Below are positions 28,842 to 37,782 of a DNA stretch of 64,000 nt, piece after piece; the first letter of the stretch is position 1; every line of letters begins with the position of its first letter. This DNA comes from Acinetobacter sp. ANC 4648. GTDB lineage: Bacteria; Pseudomonadota; Gammaproteobacteria; Pseudomonadales; Moraxellaceae. Below the pieces are notes generated by a model. It did not search any database, was not told where the DNA came from, and saw nothing but the letters and a program-made list of their open reading frames with translations. The DNA lies in the NCBI RefSeq assembly GCF_002135345.1, contig NZ_NEGI01000007.1, forward strand, positions 62,001 through 126,000, given 5' to 3'. The position numbers and the translations under genes are program-made.

Positions 28842-29792
28842 TTATGCCTGAATTACAGAGATACGTAACTCTTTAGGTAAACTAAATGTAATATTTTCTT
28901 CACAGCCACTTAGTTCTTGTGGTGCTGTTGCACCCCAGTCTTGTAAACGCTGAATCACTTGCTTAATTAAAATTTCTGGAGCGGATGCACCTGCTGTCAC
29001 CCCAACTTTATCGGCGGTATTAAACCATTCCTGCTTAAGCTCATCGGCATTATCAACCAGATAAGCATGTTTCCCCATACGTTCGGCCAACTCACGTAAT
29101 CGATTAGAATTTGATGAGTTTGGTGAACCTACAACTAAAACCACATCGCATTGATTAGCTAAGTCACGCACTGCATCTTGACGATTCTGCGTGGCATAGC
29201 AAATATCATCTTTACGCGGACCTTGAATCTTTGGAAATTTACGACGTAAAGCATCAATCACTTTAGCCGTATCATCAATCGACAATGTGGTTTGGGTAAC
29301 AAAAGCAACTTTTTCTGGATGGTGTACATTTAATGATGCAACATCTTTTTCATCTTCAACTAAATAAATGTCACCACCATTTTTTTTATCATATTGCCCC
29401 ATCGTACCTTCAACTTCAGGATGACCTTCATGACCAATCAGAATCGCTTCAGTACCTTCACGTGCATATTTAGTGACTTCAATATGCACTTTCGTGACCA
29501 AAGGGCAAGTTGCATCAAACACCTTTAAACCGCGGCGTTCTGCTTCTTGCTGGACTGCTTTCGATACACCATGTGCACTGAAAATCACAATATTATCATC
29601 AGGAACTTCATCTAGTTCATCGACAAAAATAGCGCCACGCTGACGTAAATCATCCACCACAAATTTATTGTGTACGACTTCATGACGTACATAAATAGGG
29701 GGATTAAAACATTCAAGCGCGCGATTGACGATCGCAATTGCTCGGTCTACGCCTGCACAAAAACCACGTGGATTAGCCAATACAATTTCCAT
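28842..29792 (-). CDS. ispH: 4-hydroxy-3-methylbut-2-enyl diphosphate reductase
   Basis: A 316-residue iron-sulfur enzyme that makes IPP and DMAPP in the last step of the MEP pathway. The three cluster ligands are Cys12 ([11 protein letters not shown]), Cys96 ([12 protein letters not shown]) and Cys198 ([12 protein letters not shown]); the catalytic Glu lies in the [11 protein letters not shown] block. Length and motif positions match E. coli IspH. It is divergent from gmk and followed by a weak hairpin at 28815-28838 (TTAAAGAG / CTCTTTAA). Confidence 0.97.
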   Translation of the reverse strand: MEIVLANPRGFCAGVDRAIAIVNRALECFNPPIYVRHEVVHNKFVVDDLRQRGAIFVDELDEVPDDNIVIFSAHGVSKAVQQEAERRGLKVFDATCPLVTKVHIEVTKYAREGTEAILIGHEGHPEVEGTMGQYDKKNGGDIYLVEDEKDVASLNVHHPEKVAFVTQTTLSIDDTAKVIDALRRKFPKIQGPRKDDICYATQNRQDAVRDLANQCDVVLVVGSPNSSNSNRLRELAERMGKHAYLVDNADELKQEWFNTADKVGVTAGASAPEILIKQVIQRLQDWGATAPQELSGCEENITFSLPKELRISVIQA

Positions 29793-29927
29793 AAATCCCT
29801 CAACGCTCGCTTAAATTTTGGAGTAAATTTATTGATAAAACTACAAACAAATTGCAAGTTGCTATTTTGTTTGCCACTCGTCTACTTTAAAATAGAGAAG
29901 ATATTTTATCATATCAGGAAAAATATC

Positions 29928-30548
29928 ATGTCGGGTCTATTGTTTGTCGTTTCTGCAGCCTCAGGAACGGGCAAAACATCTCTTGTGAAAGCCCTACTTG
30001 AGCGTGTCAGTAATTTACATGTTTCTGTTTCTCATACCACGCGTACTCAACGCCCTGGTGAATTAGATGGTGTGCATTACCATTTTACCAACAAAGAAGC
30101 TTTTCTTGCTCAAGTTGAACAAGGCGGTTTTATTGAGTTTGCAGAAGTTTTTGGTAACTATTATGGTACTGCACAAGCGACTGTAAAAGAGCAGCTTGCC
30201 AAGGGACATGACGTTTTACTTGAAATTGACTGGCAAGGCGCCGAACAAGTTCGTAAACTTTTTCCTGAATCTAAGCAAATTTTTATCTTACCGCCAACTC
30301 AATTTGATTTACGCCAGCGTTTATCGAATCGCGGGACTGATTCCGTAGATGTGATTGAACATCGTCTGAGTTGTGCTGTGGAAGATATGCAACAGTATGT
30401 AAATTTCGACTACATCATTATTAACGATGACTTTAATAAGGCTTTACACGATTTAGAGTCGGTGATTAATGCCAATCGTTTGAAGCTTAGTCAGCAAGCG
30501 AATCGTCATCAGGCATTAATCCAAAACCTCATCACCCCACAATCCTGA
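29928..30548 (+). CDS. gmk: Guanylate kinase
   Basis: A 206-residue enzyme that converts GMP to GDP with ATP. The ATG at 29928, preceded by AGGAAA, gives the usual start MSGLLFVVSAASGTGKTSL with the P-loop; an upstream in-frame extension to 29670 is an artefact of open frame over the ispH start. The GMP-binding RPGELDGVHYHF motif and EIDWQGAEQV are clear. It is followed 90 nt later by rpoZ, as in E. coli (gmk-rpoZ-spoT order). Confidence 0.97.
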   Translation: MSGLLFVVSAASGTGKTSLVKALLERVSNLHVSVSHTTRTQRPGELDGVHYHFTNKEAFLAQVEQGGFIEFAEVFGNYYGTAQATVKEQLAKGHDVLLEIDWQGAEQVRKLFPESKQIFILPPTQFDLRQRLSNRGTDSVDVIEHRLSCAVEDMQQYVNFDYIIINDDFNKALHDLESVINANRLKLSQQANRHQALIQNLITPQS

Positions 30549-30638
30549 TGAATACTACGATTAAAACTTGAGTCTATACTGAAAGCATTTTATACTGCGC
30601 AGTCTATTTAAAAAATTTATATTCAAACGAGAATTCTT

Positions 30639-30920
30639 ATGGCACGCGTAACCGTTGAAGATTGTTTAGACCATGTGGACAACCGCTTTGAGCTTGTACT
30701 AGTGGCAAGCAAACGCGCGCGTCAATTGGCACGTCAAGGTATTGAACCAACTGTAGAATGGGACAATGATAAGCCAACTGTTGTTGCTTTACGTGAAATT
30801 GCTTCTGGCCATGTCACTAAAGATATTTTAAAACAACGTGATCAAGATTACCAAACATCTAGCCTAGATTTAGCACTTTCTGCAAATAGCTTAAATTTAG
30901 ACGGTTTTTCTTTTCAATAA
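30639..30920 (+). CDS. rpoZ: DNA-directed RNA polymerase omega subunit
   Basis: A 93-residue omega subunit with [20 protein letters not shown] at its start and the conserved ASKRARQL helix and [13 protein letters not shown] segment. It helps assemble beta' and forms the ppGpp site 1 in RNA polymerase, linking it to the neighbouring spoT. A strong terminator separates it from spoT. Confidence 0.97.
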   Translation: MARVTVEDCLDHVDNRFELVLVASKRARQLARQGIEPTVEWDNDKPTVVALREIASGHVTKDILKQRDQDYQTSSLDLALSANSLNLDGFSFQ

Positions 30921-30932
30921 GATTTAACTGCT

Positions 30933-30968
30933 AAAAAAAGGCCTAGTTTTCAGACTAGGCCTTTTTTT
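30933..30968. terminator. Intrinsic terminator of gmk-rpoZ
   Basis: Perfect 8-bp stem GGCCTAGT / ACTAGGCC with loop TTTCAG, A7 before and T7 after. Confidence 0.95.
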
Positions 30969-31124
30969 ATTTACAAATCTGATATGAAACATTAGACAAA
31001 TCACTCAATATTTGTTAAAAAAAATAGAGTATTTCTTTTTGAAAAGATTGCCTCATTGTGCAATTTTACTTTCATTCAGAGATTGTAAAAAATTATCAAA
31101 TTCTAGATTGAATATAGGTGTTAT

Positions 31125-33230
31125 ATGCCAGGCGAAGAAGTCAGCAAGGCCAGACAACAACTCAAGATGATTATCGATGCATACTTGTCCGCAAGTGATG
31201 TCGAGCGAGTTCTTGCAGCCTGTGATTATGCTGATATTGCACATTCTGGCATTACCCGCAAAAGTGGCGAACCTTATATTTTACATCCAATTGCAGTCAG
31301 CTGTATTTTGGCACATATGCGACTCGATGCCGAAACGCTGATGGCCGCCTTACTGCATGACGTCATTGAAGATACAGACTTTACCAAAGATGATATTAGC
31401 CAACAATTTAGCCGAACTGTAGCGGAACTGGTTGATGGCGTCACCAAACTCAGCCATTCCAGCGATAAAGAATACAATAAAGCAGCCTCCTTCAGAAAAA
31501 TTCTCCAAGCCACTTTACAAGATCCTCGCGTGATCATTATTAAACTCGCCGATCGTTACCACAACATGACAACATTGGGTGCTTTGCGCCCCGACAAACG
31601 TGCGCGGATTGCACAAGAAACATTTGATATCTTCGTACCCATGGCACGCCTAGTCGGTATGAATGAGATGGCCGATAATTTGGAACATTTGTGTTATCAA
31701 AATCTTGATTTAGATATGTATAACAATATCCAAGAATCCTTAGCACAAACCAAACCTGAACGCTGTAAATATCAATCTATTTGGGAACAAAATCTTTCTG
31801 ACCTGTTAAATTCTTATCAAATTCAAGGCCGAATTAAAAAGAAAAATAATAATATTGAATTGTTACGCCATTTTGTTAAAAACGATATTAATCTGCATGA
31901 ACTAACTCACAGTCACGCCTTTGAAATTATCCTACAAAGCATTGCCGATTGTGATCGCTTGGTCGAAGCATTAAAAGAAAATTTTCAAGTCTTACACTAT
32001 GCCGATCATATTCGTAAGCCTTTGCCTGGTGGCAATCAATCATTGATGCTAAAACTCAAAGGCGAAAAAACTACACTCTCTCTCACCATTCAAACTGAAC
32101 TGATGCGTAAAGCCGCACGGTTTGGTGTGGTTCTGGGTGAGAACGCACCGCAAGCCTGCCGCTCAGCGATTCAAGCCTCGATGCAAAATCTGAATGTGCT
32201 AGTTGATGGCGCTTGTGCTAAAACCACATTTAGCGATCTATTGGATTATCTACATCAAGAAAAAATTTGGGTTTACACCCCACATGGGCAACTGCACGAG
32301 TTACCACAGGGTGCTACTGTGGTCGATTTTGCGTATTCAGCCAGCCTATTTTTAGGCAATCATGCCGTTGGTGCAAAAATAAATGGGGAACTAAAATCTC
32401 TTTCCACACCGTTAGTCAGCGGGCAAGTTATTGAAATTATTACGGATGTTCTTGCTACTCCAAACCCAGATTGGCTCAGCTTTATCAATACACAAAAAGC
32501 ACGCCGTGCACTACAAAACATACTCAAAGATCAGGATGTTGAAGAACAGCGTCTAGTTGGCCAACAAGCTTTAAATCGTGCATTGAAATTATTTAATCGC
32601 TCAGTAGATGATTTATCTGAAGAAGATTGGATGGATCTACTTCAATGGCGTCATATACAAAACAAAGAAACTTTATTTGAGCAAATTGCTGTAGGTGATT
32701 TACTCCCACAACTTGTAGCCAATCATTTATTTGCACAAGACCATAATGACAATTCACCACTGTCAGATCGTCTGATTCAAGGTACAGAGGGCGTTGATGT
32801 TAAATATGCGCATTGCTGCAACCCCGTTTTGGGTGATCCTATTCAAGGACATTTATCTCGTCGCGGCTTAATCGTACATCGTGCACGTTGTCATAATTTA
32901 TTACATGAGCAACATTTACACCCAGAAAACATTATGCCTTTACAATGGAGCACTGAAGCAGTCGACGATGTCAGCTTTACAGCTTATCTCTGTATTGACA
33001 TGTTACTTAATGATGAACAAATCTCTGATTTAATTTATCAATGTCGTAAAGCAAAAACTGGGGTTGAAATGGTGCAATCTCAAGATGGTAAAACATATGT
33101 CAATATTGTGGTACACAATCGTAAACAAGTTGCACAGATCATCCGCGAGTTACGTATGCTGCTCGGTTTTCCACGAATTTCTCGCTTAAACATGCCTGCT
33201 GCAATTTTAGCTGTGCCGCACGCCAGCTAA
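31125..33230 (+). CDS. spoT: (p)ppGpp hydrolase SpoT with degenerate synthetase domain
   Basis: A 701-residue RSH protein. The HD hydrolase domain is intact: Arg45, His54 (YILHP), His78-Asp79 (LLHDVIEDT), and Asp143 in KLADRYHNM. The synthetase region (about residues 205-340) has lost its catalytic signatures: the usual KDYIAxPKxNGYQSLH reads YADHIRKPLPGGNQSLML and EVQIRT reads SLTIQT. A TGS domain, a Cys-rich zinc-finger-like domain (YAHCCNPVLGD) and a C-terminal ACT domain follow. It is therefore probably a hydrolase only, in line with the reported monofunctional Acinetobacter SpoT; RelA would make the alarmone. Confidence 0.95.
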   Translation: MPGEEVSKARQQLKMIIDAYLSASDVERVLAACDYADIAHSGITRKSGEPYILHPIAVSCILAHMRLDAETLMAALLHDVIEDTDFTKDDISQQFSRTVAELVDGVTKLSHSSDKEYNKAASFRKILQATLQDPRVIIIKLADRYHNMTTLGALRPDKRARIAQETFDIFVPMARLVGMNEMADNLEHLCYQNLDLDMYNNIQESLAQTKPERCKYQSIWEQNLSDLLNSYQIQGRIKKKNNNIELLRHFVKNDINLHELTHSHAFEIILQSIADCDRLVEALKENFQVLHYADHIRKPLPGGNQSLMLKLKGEKTTLSLTIQTELMRKAARFGVVLGENAPQACRSAIQASMQNLNVLVDGACAKTTFSDLLDYLHQEKIWVYTPHGQLHELPQGATVVDFAYSASLFLGNHAVGAKINGELKSLSTPLVSGQVIEIITDVLATPNPDWLSFINTQKARRALQNILKDQDVEEQRLVGQQALNRALKLFNRSVDDLSEEDWMDLLQWRHIQNKETLFEQIAVGDLLPQLVANHLFAQDHNDNSPLSDRLIQGTEGVDVKYAHCCNPVLGDPIQGHLSRRGLIVHRARCHNLLHEQHLHPENIMPLQWSTEAVDDVSFTAYLCIDMLLNDEQISDLIYQCRKAKTGVEMVQSQDGKTYVNIVVHNRKQVAQIIRELRMLLGFPRISRLNMPAAILAVPHAS

Positions 33231-33303
33231 TTTAGACATAAGAAAGCCTTTCGTGATGCCTCCGCTTCCATTATGATGAAATCAGATGAAAAAGGAGAAA
33301 TCA

Positions 33304-33687
33304 ATGTCCCGCCAAGTTATTCATACTGAAAATGCCCCAGCTGCAATCGGCACGTATTCTCAAGCAATCTTAGTTGGAAATACACTGTACCTTTCCGGAC
33401 AAATTGGACTTGATTGTTACAGCATGCAGTTGGTTGACGGTATTGAAGCACAAATTCGTCGTGCCTTTGATAATTTAAAAGCAGTATGTGAAGCTGCAGG
33501 TGGCTCTTTAGCTGATATCGCAAAATTAAATATATTCCTCACCGATCTTACTCACTTCCAATTGGTCAATCAAATTATGGGTGAGTATTTTGCCCAACCC
33601 TACCCTGCTCGTGCAGCATTAGGTGTATCAAGCTTACCTAAAGACGCATTGGTTGAAATGGATGGCATTGCCATTATTAATCTATGA
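33304..33687 (+). CDS. ridA: RidA family enamine/imine deaminase
   Basis: A 127-residue protein that hydrolyses reactive 2-aminoacrylate-type intermediates. The ATG at 33304 follows AAGGAG by 7 nt; an ATG at 33286 would place that ribosome binding site inside the gene. Motifs: [22 protein letters not shown], and the substrate-binding Arg in [10 protein letters not shown]. It follows spoT on the same strand by 73 nt, an arrangement shared with E. coli relatives. Confidence 0.93.
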   Translation: MSRQVIHTENAPAAIGTYSQAILVGNTLYLSGQIGLDCYSMQLVDGIEAQIRRAFDNLKAVCEAAGGSLADIAKLNIFLTDLTHFQLVNQIMGEYFAQPYPARAALGVSSLPKDALVEMDGIAIINL

Positions 33688-33723
33688 GTAAATGACGAAT
33701 CAACAACTTAATCTTTAATTTTA

Positions 33724-33751
33724 AATACTACCGATCAGGTGGTATTTTTTT
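33724..33751 (+). terminator. Intrinsic terminator of spoT-ridA
   Basis: Stem ATACTACC / GGTGGTAT (one T-G wobble) with loop GATCA, followed by T6. Confidence 0.88.
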
Positions 33752-33797
33752 ATTTGAAAGTTCAATTAACACACACCAACAATTCAAATGAATTTCA

Positions 33798-33827
33798 TTG
33801 ACAAGTGATAACAATTATCACTAATAT
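33798..33827 (+). promoter_or_regulatory. Fur-box-containing promoter of bfd
   Basis: A -35 TTGACA (33798-33803), an 18-bp spacer and a -10 TAATAT (33822-33827). The spacer is filled by a perfect 19-bp palindrome AGTGATAA-caa-TTATCACT (33804-33822), close to the Fur consensus of GATAAT-type repeats. Fur-Fe would block the promoter, so bfd should be induced in low iron, as known for bfd in other proteobacteria. The regulator is inferred from the site. Confidence 0.85.
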
Positions 33828-33864
33828 TAGATATCCCATTTAACCTTTTGGCTGGCTCGAACTT

Positions 33865-34059
33865 ATGTACGTATGTCTATGTCGTGGTATTACAGATCAA
33901 GATATCAAAGATGCCGTAGCTGATGGTGCGGAAAGTTATCGTGAAATCCGTGATTTACTGGATCTTGGCACATGTTGTGGACGTTGCGCACCAGAGGCGA
34001 AAAGTATTATCAATCAAGAACTGGCAGAAATTGCGGGACGTATCTCAATCGCAGCATGA
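33865..34059 (+). CDS. bfd: Bacterioferritin-associated ferredoxin
   Basis: A 64-residue [2Fe-2S] protein with the Bfd ligand pattern Cys4, Cys6, Cys38 and Cys41 (an extra Cys37 is adjacent). It donates electrons through the heme of bacterioferritin so that stored iron is released. It sits under a Fur-box promoter and 248 bp upstream of bfr on the same strand, its likely partner. Confidence 0.95.
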   Translation: MYVCLCRGITDQDIKDAVADGAESYREIRDLLDLGTCCGRCAPEAKSIINQELAEIAGRISIAA

Positions 34060-34227
34060 ACAAAAGGCTTCCTACCAGTAGGATAAAAATAACGAAAATA
34101 TAGACATTGTTTCCATTCCCAGCTCCAAGTCAATTAGAGTTATTGTTCGTTTAAAGCTCCACAACAATTGTTTTTGATTGCGATTTTCATTTGCCGTTCC
34201 ATAAATCACTCGAAACTAAGCGTAAAC

Positions 34228-34282
34228 TTGATTAAGATATCCAAAGTAGCTTAATAATAGAGATTGCCTTATTCAATAAGGC
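34228..34282 (+). promoter_or_regulatory. bfr promoter and leader palindrome
   Basis: Possible -35 TTGATT (34228-34233) and -10 TAATAA (34252-34257) at 18-bp spacing. It is followed by a perfect 17-bp palindrome GCCTTATT-c-AATAAGGC (34266-34282), which would form a hairpin at the 5' end of the bfr mRNA or serve as an operator. It is not Fur-like, so bfr may be regulated separately from bfd. Confidence 0.55.
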
Positions 34283-34307
34283 AGCGTGAATGAATGGAGT
34301 ATGAACC

Positions 34308-34772
34308 ATGAAAGGCAATCGAGACATCATCAACCAACTGAATCAGGTGCTTTATCATCACCTCACGGCAATTAATCAATATTTCCTACATTCACGTATG
34401 TTTAATGATTGGGGAATTGAGCAATTAGGTTCAGCAGAATACAAAGAATCTATTCGCCAAATGAAACATGCCGATAAAATCATTGAACGCGTTCTATTTC
34501 TAGAGGGCTTACCAAATTTACAACATCTCGGTAAACTTTACATTGGTCAACACACGCTAGAAGTATTACATTGTGATGTTCGCAAAGTAAAAGAAAATAT
34601 CGAAGCGATTCAATTAGCTGTCACTATTGCTGAACAAAATTTAGATTATGTAACCCGTGATCTAGTCCAAGAAATTTTAGAAAAAGAAGAAGAGTATTGG
34701 GATTGGCTCACCACTCAAATTGACCTAGTCGATCAAGTGGGTATTGAAAATTATATTCAAAGTCAAATGTAA
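34308..34772 (+). CDS. bfr: Bacterioferritin, heme-binding type lacking most ferroxidase ligands
   Basis: A 154-residue ferritin-like four-helix protein that aligns without gaps to E. coli Bfr. The heme ligand Met52 and His54 are kept (QMKHADK). Of the other diiron ligands Glu18 is His, Glu51 is Gln, Glu94 is Val and His130 is Tyr; only Glu127 remains. So this subunit can hold the inter-subunit heme but probably cannot oxidise iron by itself. Such beta-type subunits in Pseudomonas work in mixed shells with a ferroxidase-active partner, which would be encoded elsewhere. It follows bfd and ends at a strong terminator. Confidence 0.93.
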   Translation: MKGNRDIINQLNQVLYHHLTAINQYFLHSRMFNDWGIEQLGSAEYKESIRQMKHADKIIERVLFLEGLPNLQHLGKLYIGQHTLEVLHCDVRKVKENIEAIQLAVTIAEQNLDYVTRDLVQEILEKEEEYWDWLTTQIDLVDQVGIENYIQSQM

Positions 34773-34786
34773 GGTTTTACCATAAT

Positions 34787-34812
34787 AAAAAATCCCCAAT
34801 TGGGGATTTTTT
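34787..34812. terminator. Bidirectional terminator between bfr and pglL
   Basis: TCCCC-AATT-GGGGA flanked by A6 and T6; ends bfr (plus) and pglL (minus). Confidence 0.93.
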
Positions 34813-34830
34813 ATTACAAATCATCAACCG

Positions 34831-36480
34831 TTAGTGCTGTTGAGATACATCGACTTTTAATAAATCTTCAAATGGACGTTCCTGACCATGTAGGGTTTTT
34901 AAAATCCATAATTGATGCTTTGCTTCATCCACTCGACCATTAAATGCCAGCACTTGCGCATATTTATACAGATCATATTTTGATGCTGTATTCGCAACCA
35001 TACGCCCCACATGCTGTAATTGTGATGTAGACATTTTTGTGAGGGGATTTAACTCAATCCACCAAACTCGATCTGAAAATTGATCCAGTAGCCATATTTT
35101 TTGTTGCATCACTTCTTGCTGCTGTAAGCTCAAAGGGGCCGTTTTAAGTACAATTAAACTTTGCTGCTTGTACACGTTGTAATCTCGATATACCACGGCA
35201 ATCAATAGCGCTGAAAGTAGAAAGAGTACTCGTACAACAACCGCATTTATTTGAATTAAAGGTAGTCGCGTATAGCGTGCTTGAATCACACCTAATAAAA
35301 AACCTAATGGTAAAAGAAAGTAAGCATAATGAATTGGAAATTCTAACAGTGCATGAATAAGAATGGCACACACCATCAATATCGCAATCATTGACTCTAG
35401 ATCTTTAACACCTTTATTGAGCCAATATAACCAAAAGCTGAGATAAAGCAGAATCAATACGCCAATTGGAATCCCATTCCATATCAATAAATCTAAAATA
35501 ATATTGTGTGCACTTTTAATCCACTCATGTGAAGGATATGCATCAAAAGCTGTGATTTGTGCAATTCCTGTTTGATTCCACCCATAACCTAGCCAAGGTT
35601 GCTCCGAAATAGCAACCAGCATTTGCGACCACATATCTAACCGCAAATAGCCCGATGATGCTCGCTCAATCACTGAAGCAGTTTCTGCCACTTGCTGACT
35701 CGAAAGTGCTTCCAGCAAATGATTTAGACTCGGTAAAAAACTAATAAAGCCAATAAAAATGGCCATCCATAACAGCAACTTTATCCAGCCAAAACGTTTA
35801 GGTTGTTGATATTGTTTTACTCCCCAGTAAAGTAAAATAAATAAGCCAACCACCCATGAAGTTCTGGATTGAGTTAAAGCGATGCTAAATATCAAGATTA
35901 ATGCGCTTGGAATAAGTATCACATTTGAAACGAAGCGCTTTTCATAAAAATATAAGCAAGCCAATGTGCCCAAAGTTAGAAAAGTGGCTAAATTATTCGG
36001 TTGTCCGAAATTCGCAAATGGACGATTCCCTTTTAGGAGATTCATATATGGGAAAAAATAATGACTGAGCTGCAACCATTGTAAAATTGCAATTAAACTT
36101 GAAATCAAACCTACGATAAGTACTAACCAACTCCAGTTTTTAAGTACCTTCTCTCGAGCACTCCCACCTAAGGAGAGGTTATAACCCAACACAATCATCA
36201 GCCAAAATGAAAATATATAAGCAAAGCTTAATAAAGCATTACTCAAATAAAGAATTTGTCCAAAGAAGCACTGCAATATTGGAATAATCAAAATTATGCT
36301 AGCAATAATCTGTGGCTTCGCGATTTTGATTTTTTGTTGTAAAAAAGAACCCAATAATGCTAAGCCTGAAAGAAAAGTGAGTATTTCACTTTCAAATGTT
36401 GTCCAAGGCGTCTGGTGAATGGGGAGCAGCCAAGCTATTGCAATGAGCATAGCTGAAAGATAGAGAAAGTAAGCTTTCAT
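34831..36480 (-). CDS. pglL: PglL/TfpO-type pilin O-oligosaccharyltransferase
   Basis: A 549-residue polytopic membrane protein with about eleven to twelve hydrophobic segments and a soluble C-terminal tail. The PglL signature FANFGQPNNLATFL lies in the first half, and a large periplasmic loop with the Wzy_C/ligase pattern (Q-x-G-x-G-W-N-Q-T; ...HNIILDLLIWNG) follows. These enzymes move lipid-linked glycans onto pilin Ser residues. Location next to tfpZ and two pilins supports a pilin-dedicated enzyme, as described for Acinetobacter PglL-ComP. A terminator separates it from tfpZ, so it needs its own promoter. Confidence 0.88.
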   Translation of the reverse strand: MKAYFLYLSAMLIAIAWLLPIHQTPWTTFESEILTFLSGLALLGSFLQQKIKIAKPQIIASIILIIPILQCFFGQILYLSNALLSFAYIFSFWLMIVLGYNLSLGGSAREKVLKNWSWLVLIVGLISSLIAILQWLQLSHYFFPYMNLLKGNRPFANFGQPNNLATFLTLGTLACLYFYEKRFVSNVILIPSALILIFSIALTQSRTSWVVGLFILLYWGVKQYQQPKRFGWIKLLLWMAIFIGFISFLPSLNHLLEALSSQQVAETASVIERASSGYLRLDMWSQMLVAISEQPWLGYGWNQTGIAQITAFDAYPSHEWIKSAHNIILDLLIWNGIPIGVLILLYLSFWLYWLNKGVKDLESMIAILMVCAILIHALLEFPIHYAYFLLPLGFLLGVIQARYTRLPLIQINAVVVRVLFLLSALLIAVVYRDYNVYKQQSLIVLKTAPLSLQQQEVMQQKIWLLDQFSDRVWWIELNPLTKMSTSQLQHVGRMVANTASKYDLYKYAQVLAFNGRVDEAKHQLWILKTLHGQERPFEDLLKVDVSQQH

Positions 36481-36491
36481 GGATTTCAGTT

Positions 36492-36525
36492 AAAAAAAAA
36501 CTGAGCACATTATACACTCAGTTTT
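36492..36525 (-). terminator. Terminator after tfpZ, upstream of pglL
   Basis: AAAACTGAG / CTCAGTTTT, 9-bp perfect stem, with nine T on the minus strand. The loop holds TATAAT read on the minus strand (36508-36514), which could serve as a -10 box for pglL; no convincing -35 was seen. Confidence 0.8.
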
Positions 36526-36554
36526 ACACAGCGATATGGGGCAAGGATTTTAAT

Positions 36555-37292
36555 CTAATTCCATGGTCGCAAATCAACAATTTTGACTACTTCAGCTTTT
36601 TCTTTATTGATTAAAACCACCATATCTACCGCAGTAGCTTTTAGTGGAAGCCAAGAGTTTGCTGAAGGATATTCTTTTAAAATTTCACTAACGATAGGAT
36701 CAGAATTATATTCTTTTAATTCTTTTAAATTTTTGGTATACCTCTGTAAATCCAATTTAGATTCACTGAATGTAGTATATCTTTCAGGGTACATTGCAGC
36801 TGATATTCCATTAGATAAATCATTAAACAATCTTTTATTTTGCTCATCAATAGTCTTTTCCTTTTTTAATGCAACAATATGTGGTCGTAACCAATTTGTT
36901 TTTTTATATTCTTGTGATGCTATAGCGATATTGTCTTTCTCAACATCAATGTTTCTAACCAACTCAAAACGATCAATATTGGTGTAGACAATCCATACTG
37001 GTCTACCCTGAGCAATACTAAATACTCCATAACTTAAAGCAGCAAGCTGGATTAGAATAATAATAACCAAATCCATTTTTAAGGTTTTTTTACCCTCTTT
37101 ATAAACTAACAACCCTAAAAGTGGACCAATAATGACATCAATCACAATTAACATCAGAAAAATTTGGGTAACACCAACTGCCTTAGCTAATGGAAATGGA
37201 TACCAGACAAAAAATACAATAGCTATAACTAATAATGCAAGAATAACTGATACTAACAAGTGCCCCAAAAAGAATTTTATTCGCGTTGACAT
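36555..37292 (-). CDS. tfpZ: TfpX/TfpZ-family type IV pilin accessory protein
   Basis: A 245-residue inner-membrane protein. Four N-terminal hydrophobic segments contain the family blocks YPFPLAKAVGV and VIDVIIGPLLGLLVYKEGKK, followed by the RPVWIVYTNIDRFELV motif and a soluble domain of about 150 residues. TfpX/TfpZ proteins are encoded beside particular pilins in Moraxellaceae and Pseudomonas and help stabilise or assemble them. Here it follows the pilin at 37345-37782 by 52 nt, so the two are probably co-transcribed, ending at the hairpin at 36492-36525. Confidence 0.88.
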   Translation of the reverse strand: MSTRIKFFLGHLLVSVILALLVIAIVFFVWYPFPLAKAVGVTQIFLMLIVIDVIIGPLLGLLVYKEGKKTLKMDLVIIILIQLAALSYGVFSIAQGRPVWIVYTNIDRFELVRNIDVEKDNIAIASQEYKKTNWLRPHIVALKKEKTIDEQNKRLFNDLSNGISAAMYPERYTTFSESKLDLQRYTKNLKELKEYNSDPIVSEILKEYPSANSWLPLKATAVDMVVLINKEKAEVVKIVDLRPWN

Positions 37293-37344
37293 AAATAAGT
37301 AACCAATTTTAAATTTTTATGTAGTGTAATCGAGGTTTCAAAAA

Positions 37345-37782
37345 TTAAATACAGTCTACAGGTTTAAACTTATTAGCAATTCCGACCGATGTAGAGCATT
37401 TCCATGATCCCCCAGCAGTTCTATTTAGATAAATGGACTCTCCTTGTATAGCACTTGCTACATTTTTTAACTGGCATTCAAGCGCAGGCTGCGATATTTC
37501 TCCGATAGGTTTATGCACAACATAGGTACAAATTTCTGAGACTGAAAAGCCAATATTATCATTAGTAAAATCATTATTATTTGCACCATCATTCATAATA
37601 AGCTCATATTGTGTTCTTGAACCCATCAACTCAATGACCGCACTAGTAATTTGGGATTTTATAATAAAATTTCGATATTGTATTAATGCAATTCCTGCTA
37701 ACACACCAATGATAACAATAACAATCATTAACTCTATAAGTGTAAATCCCTTTATTTTTTTATTATTCAACGTTATTCTCAC
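37345..37782 (-). CDS. Type IV pilin, second (PilA-like) copy
   Basis: A 145-residue prepilin from a GTG at 37782 (a TTG at 37770 is an alternative). The leader is about 12 residues ending in KIKG, then FTLIELMIVIVIIGVLAGIA with Glu5. Four Cys lie in the same order as in the pilin at 38725-39186: SEIC, LEC, W-K-C and a final DCI. The LNRTAGGSWKC block parallels LNRSEEGGWTC of the other pilin, so the two are paralogs. It is more AT-rich and lacks the Ala/Thr C-terminal tail. The promoter region to the right is the decayed IS5 element, which raises the question whether it is still expressed. Confidence 0.85.
   Translation of the reverse strand: MRITLNNKKIKGFTLIELMIVIVIIGVLAGIALIQYRNFIIKSQITSAVIELMGSRTQYELIMNDGANNNDFTNDNIGFSVSEICTYVVHKPIGEISQPALECQLKNVASAIQGESIYLNRTAGGSWKCSTSVGIANKFKPVDCI

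Noticed and set aside
29670-29927. N-terminal extension of guanylate kinase
   Set aside because: It overlaps the divergent ispH start; the ATG at 29928 with AGGAAA gives the standard N-terminus.
34070-34100. Short inverted repeat TCCTA / TAGGA after bfd as a terminator
   Set aside because: The stem is only five pairs and is followed by A rather than T, so it was not called.
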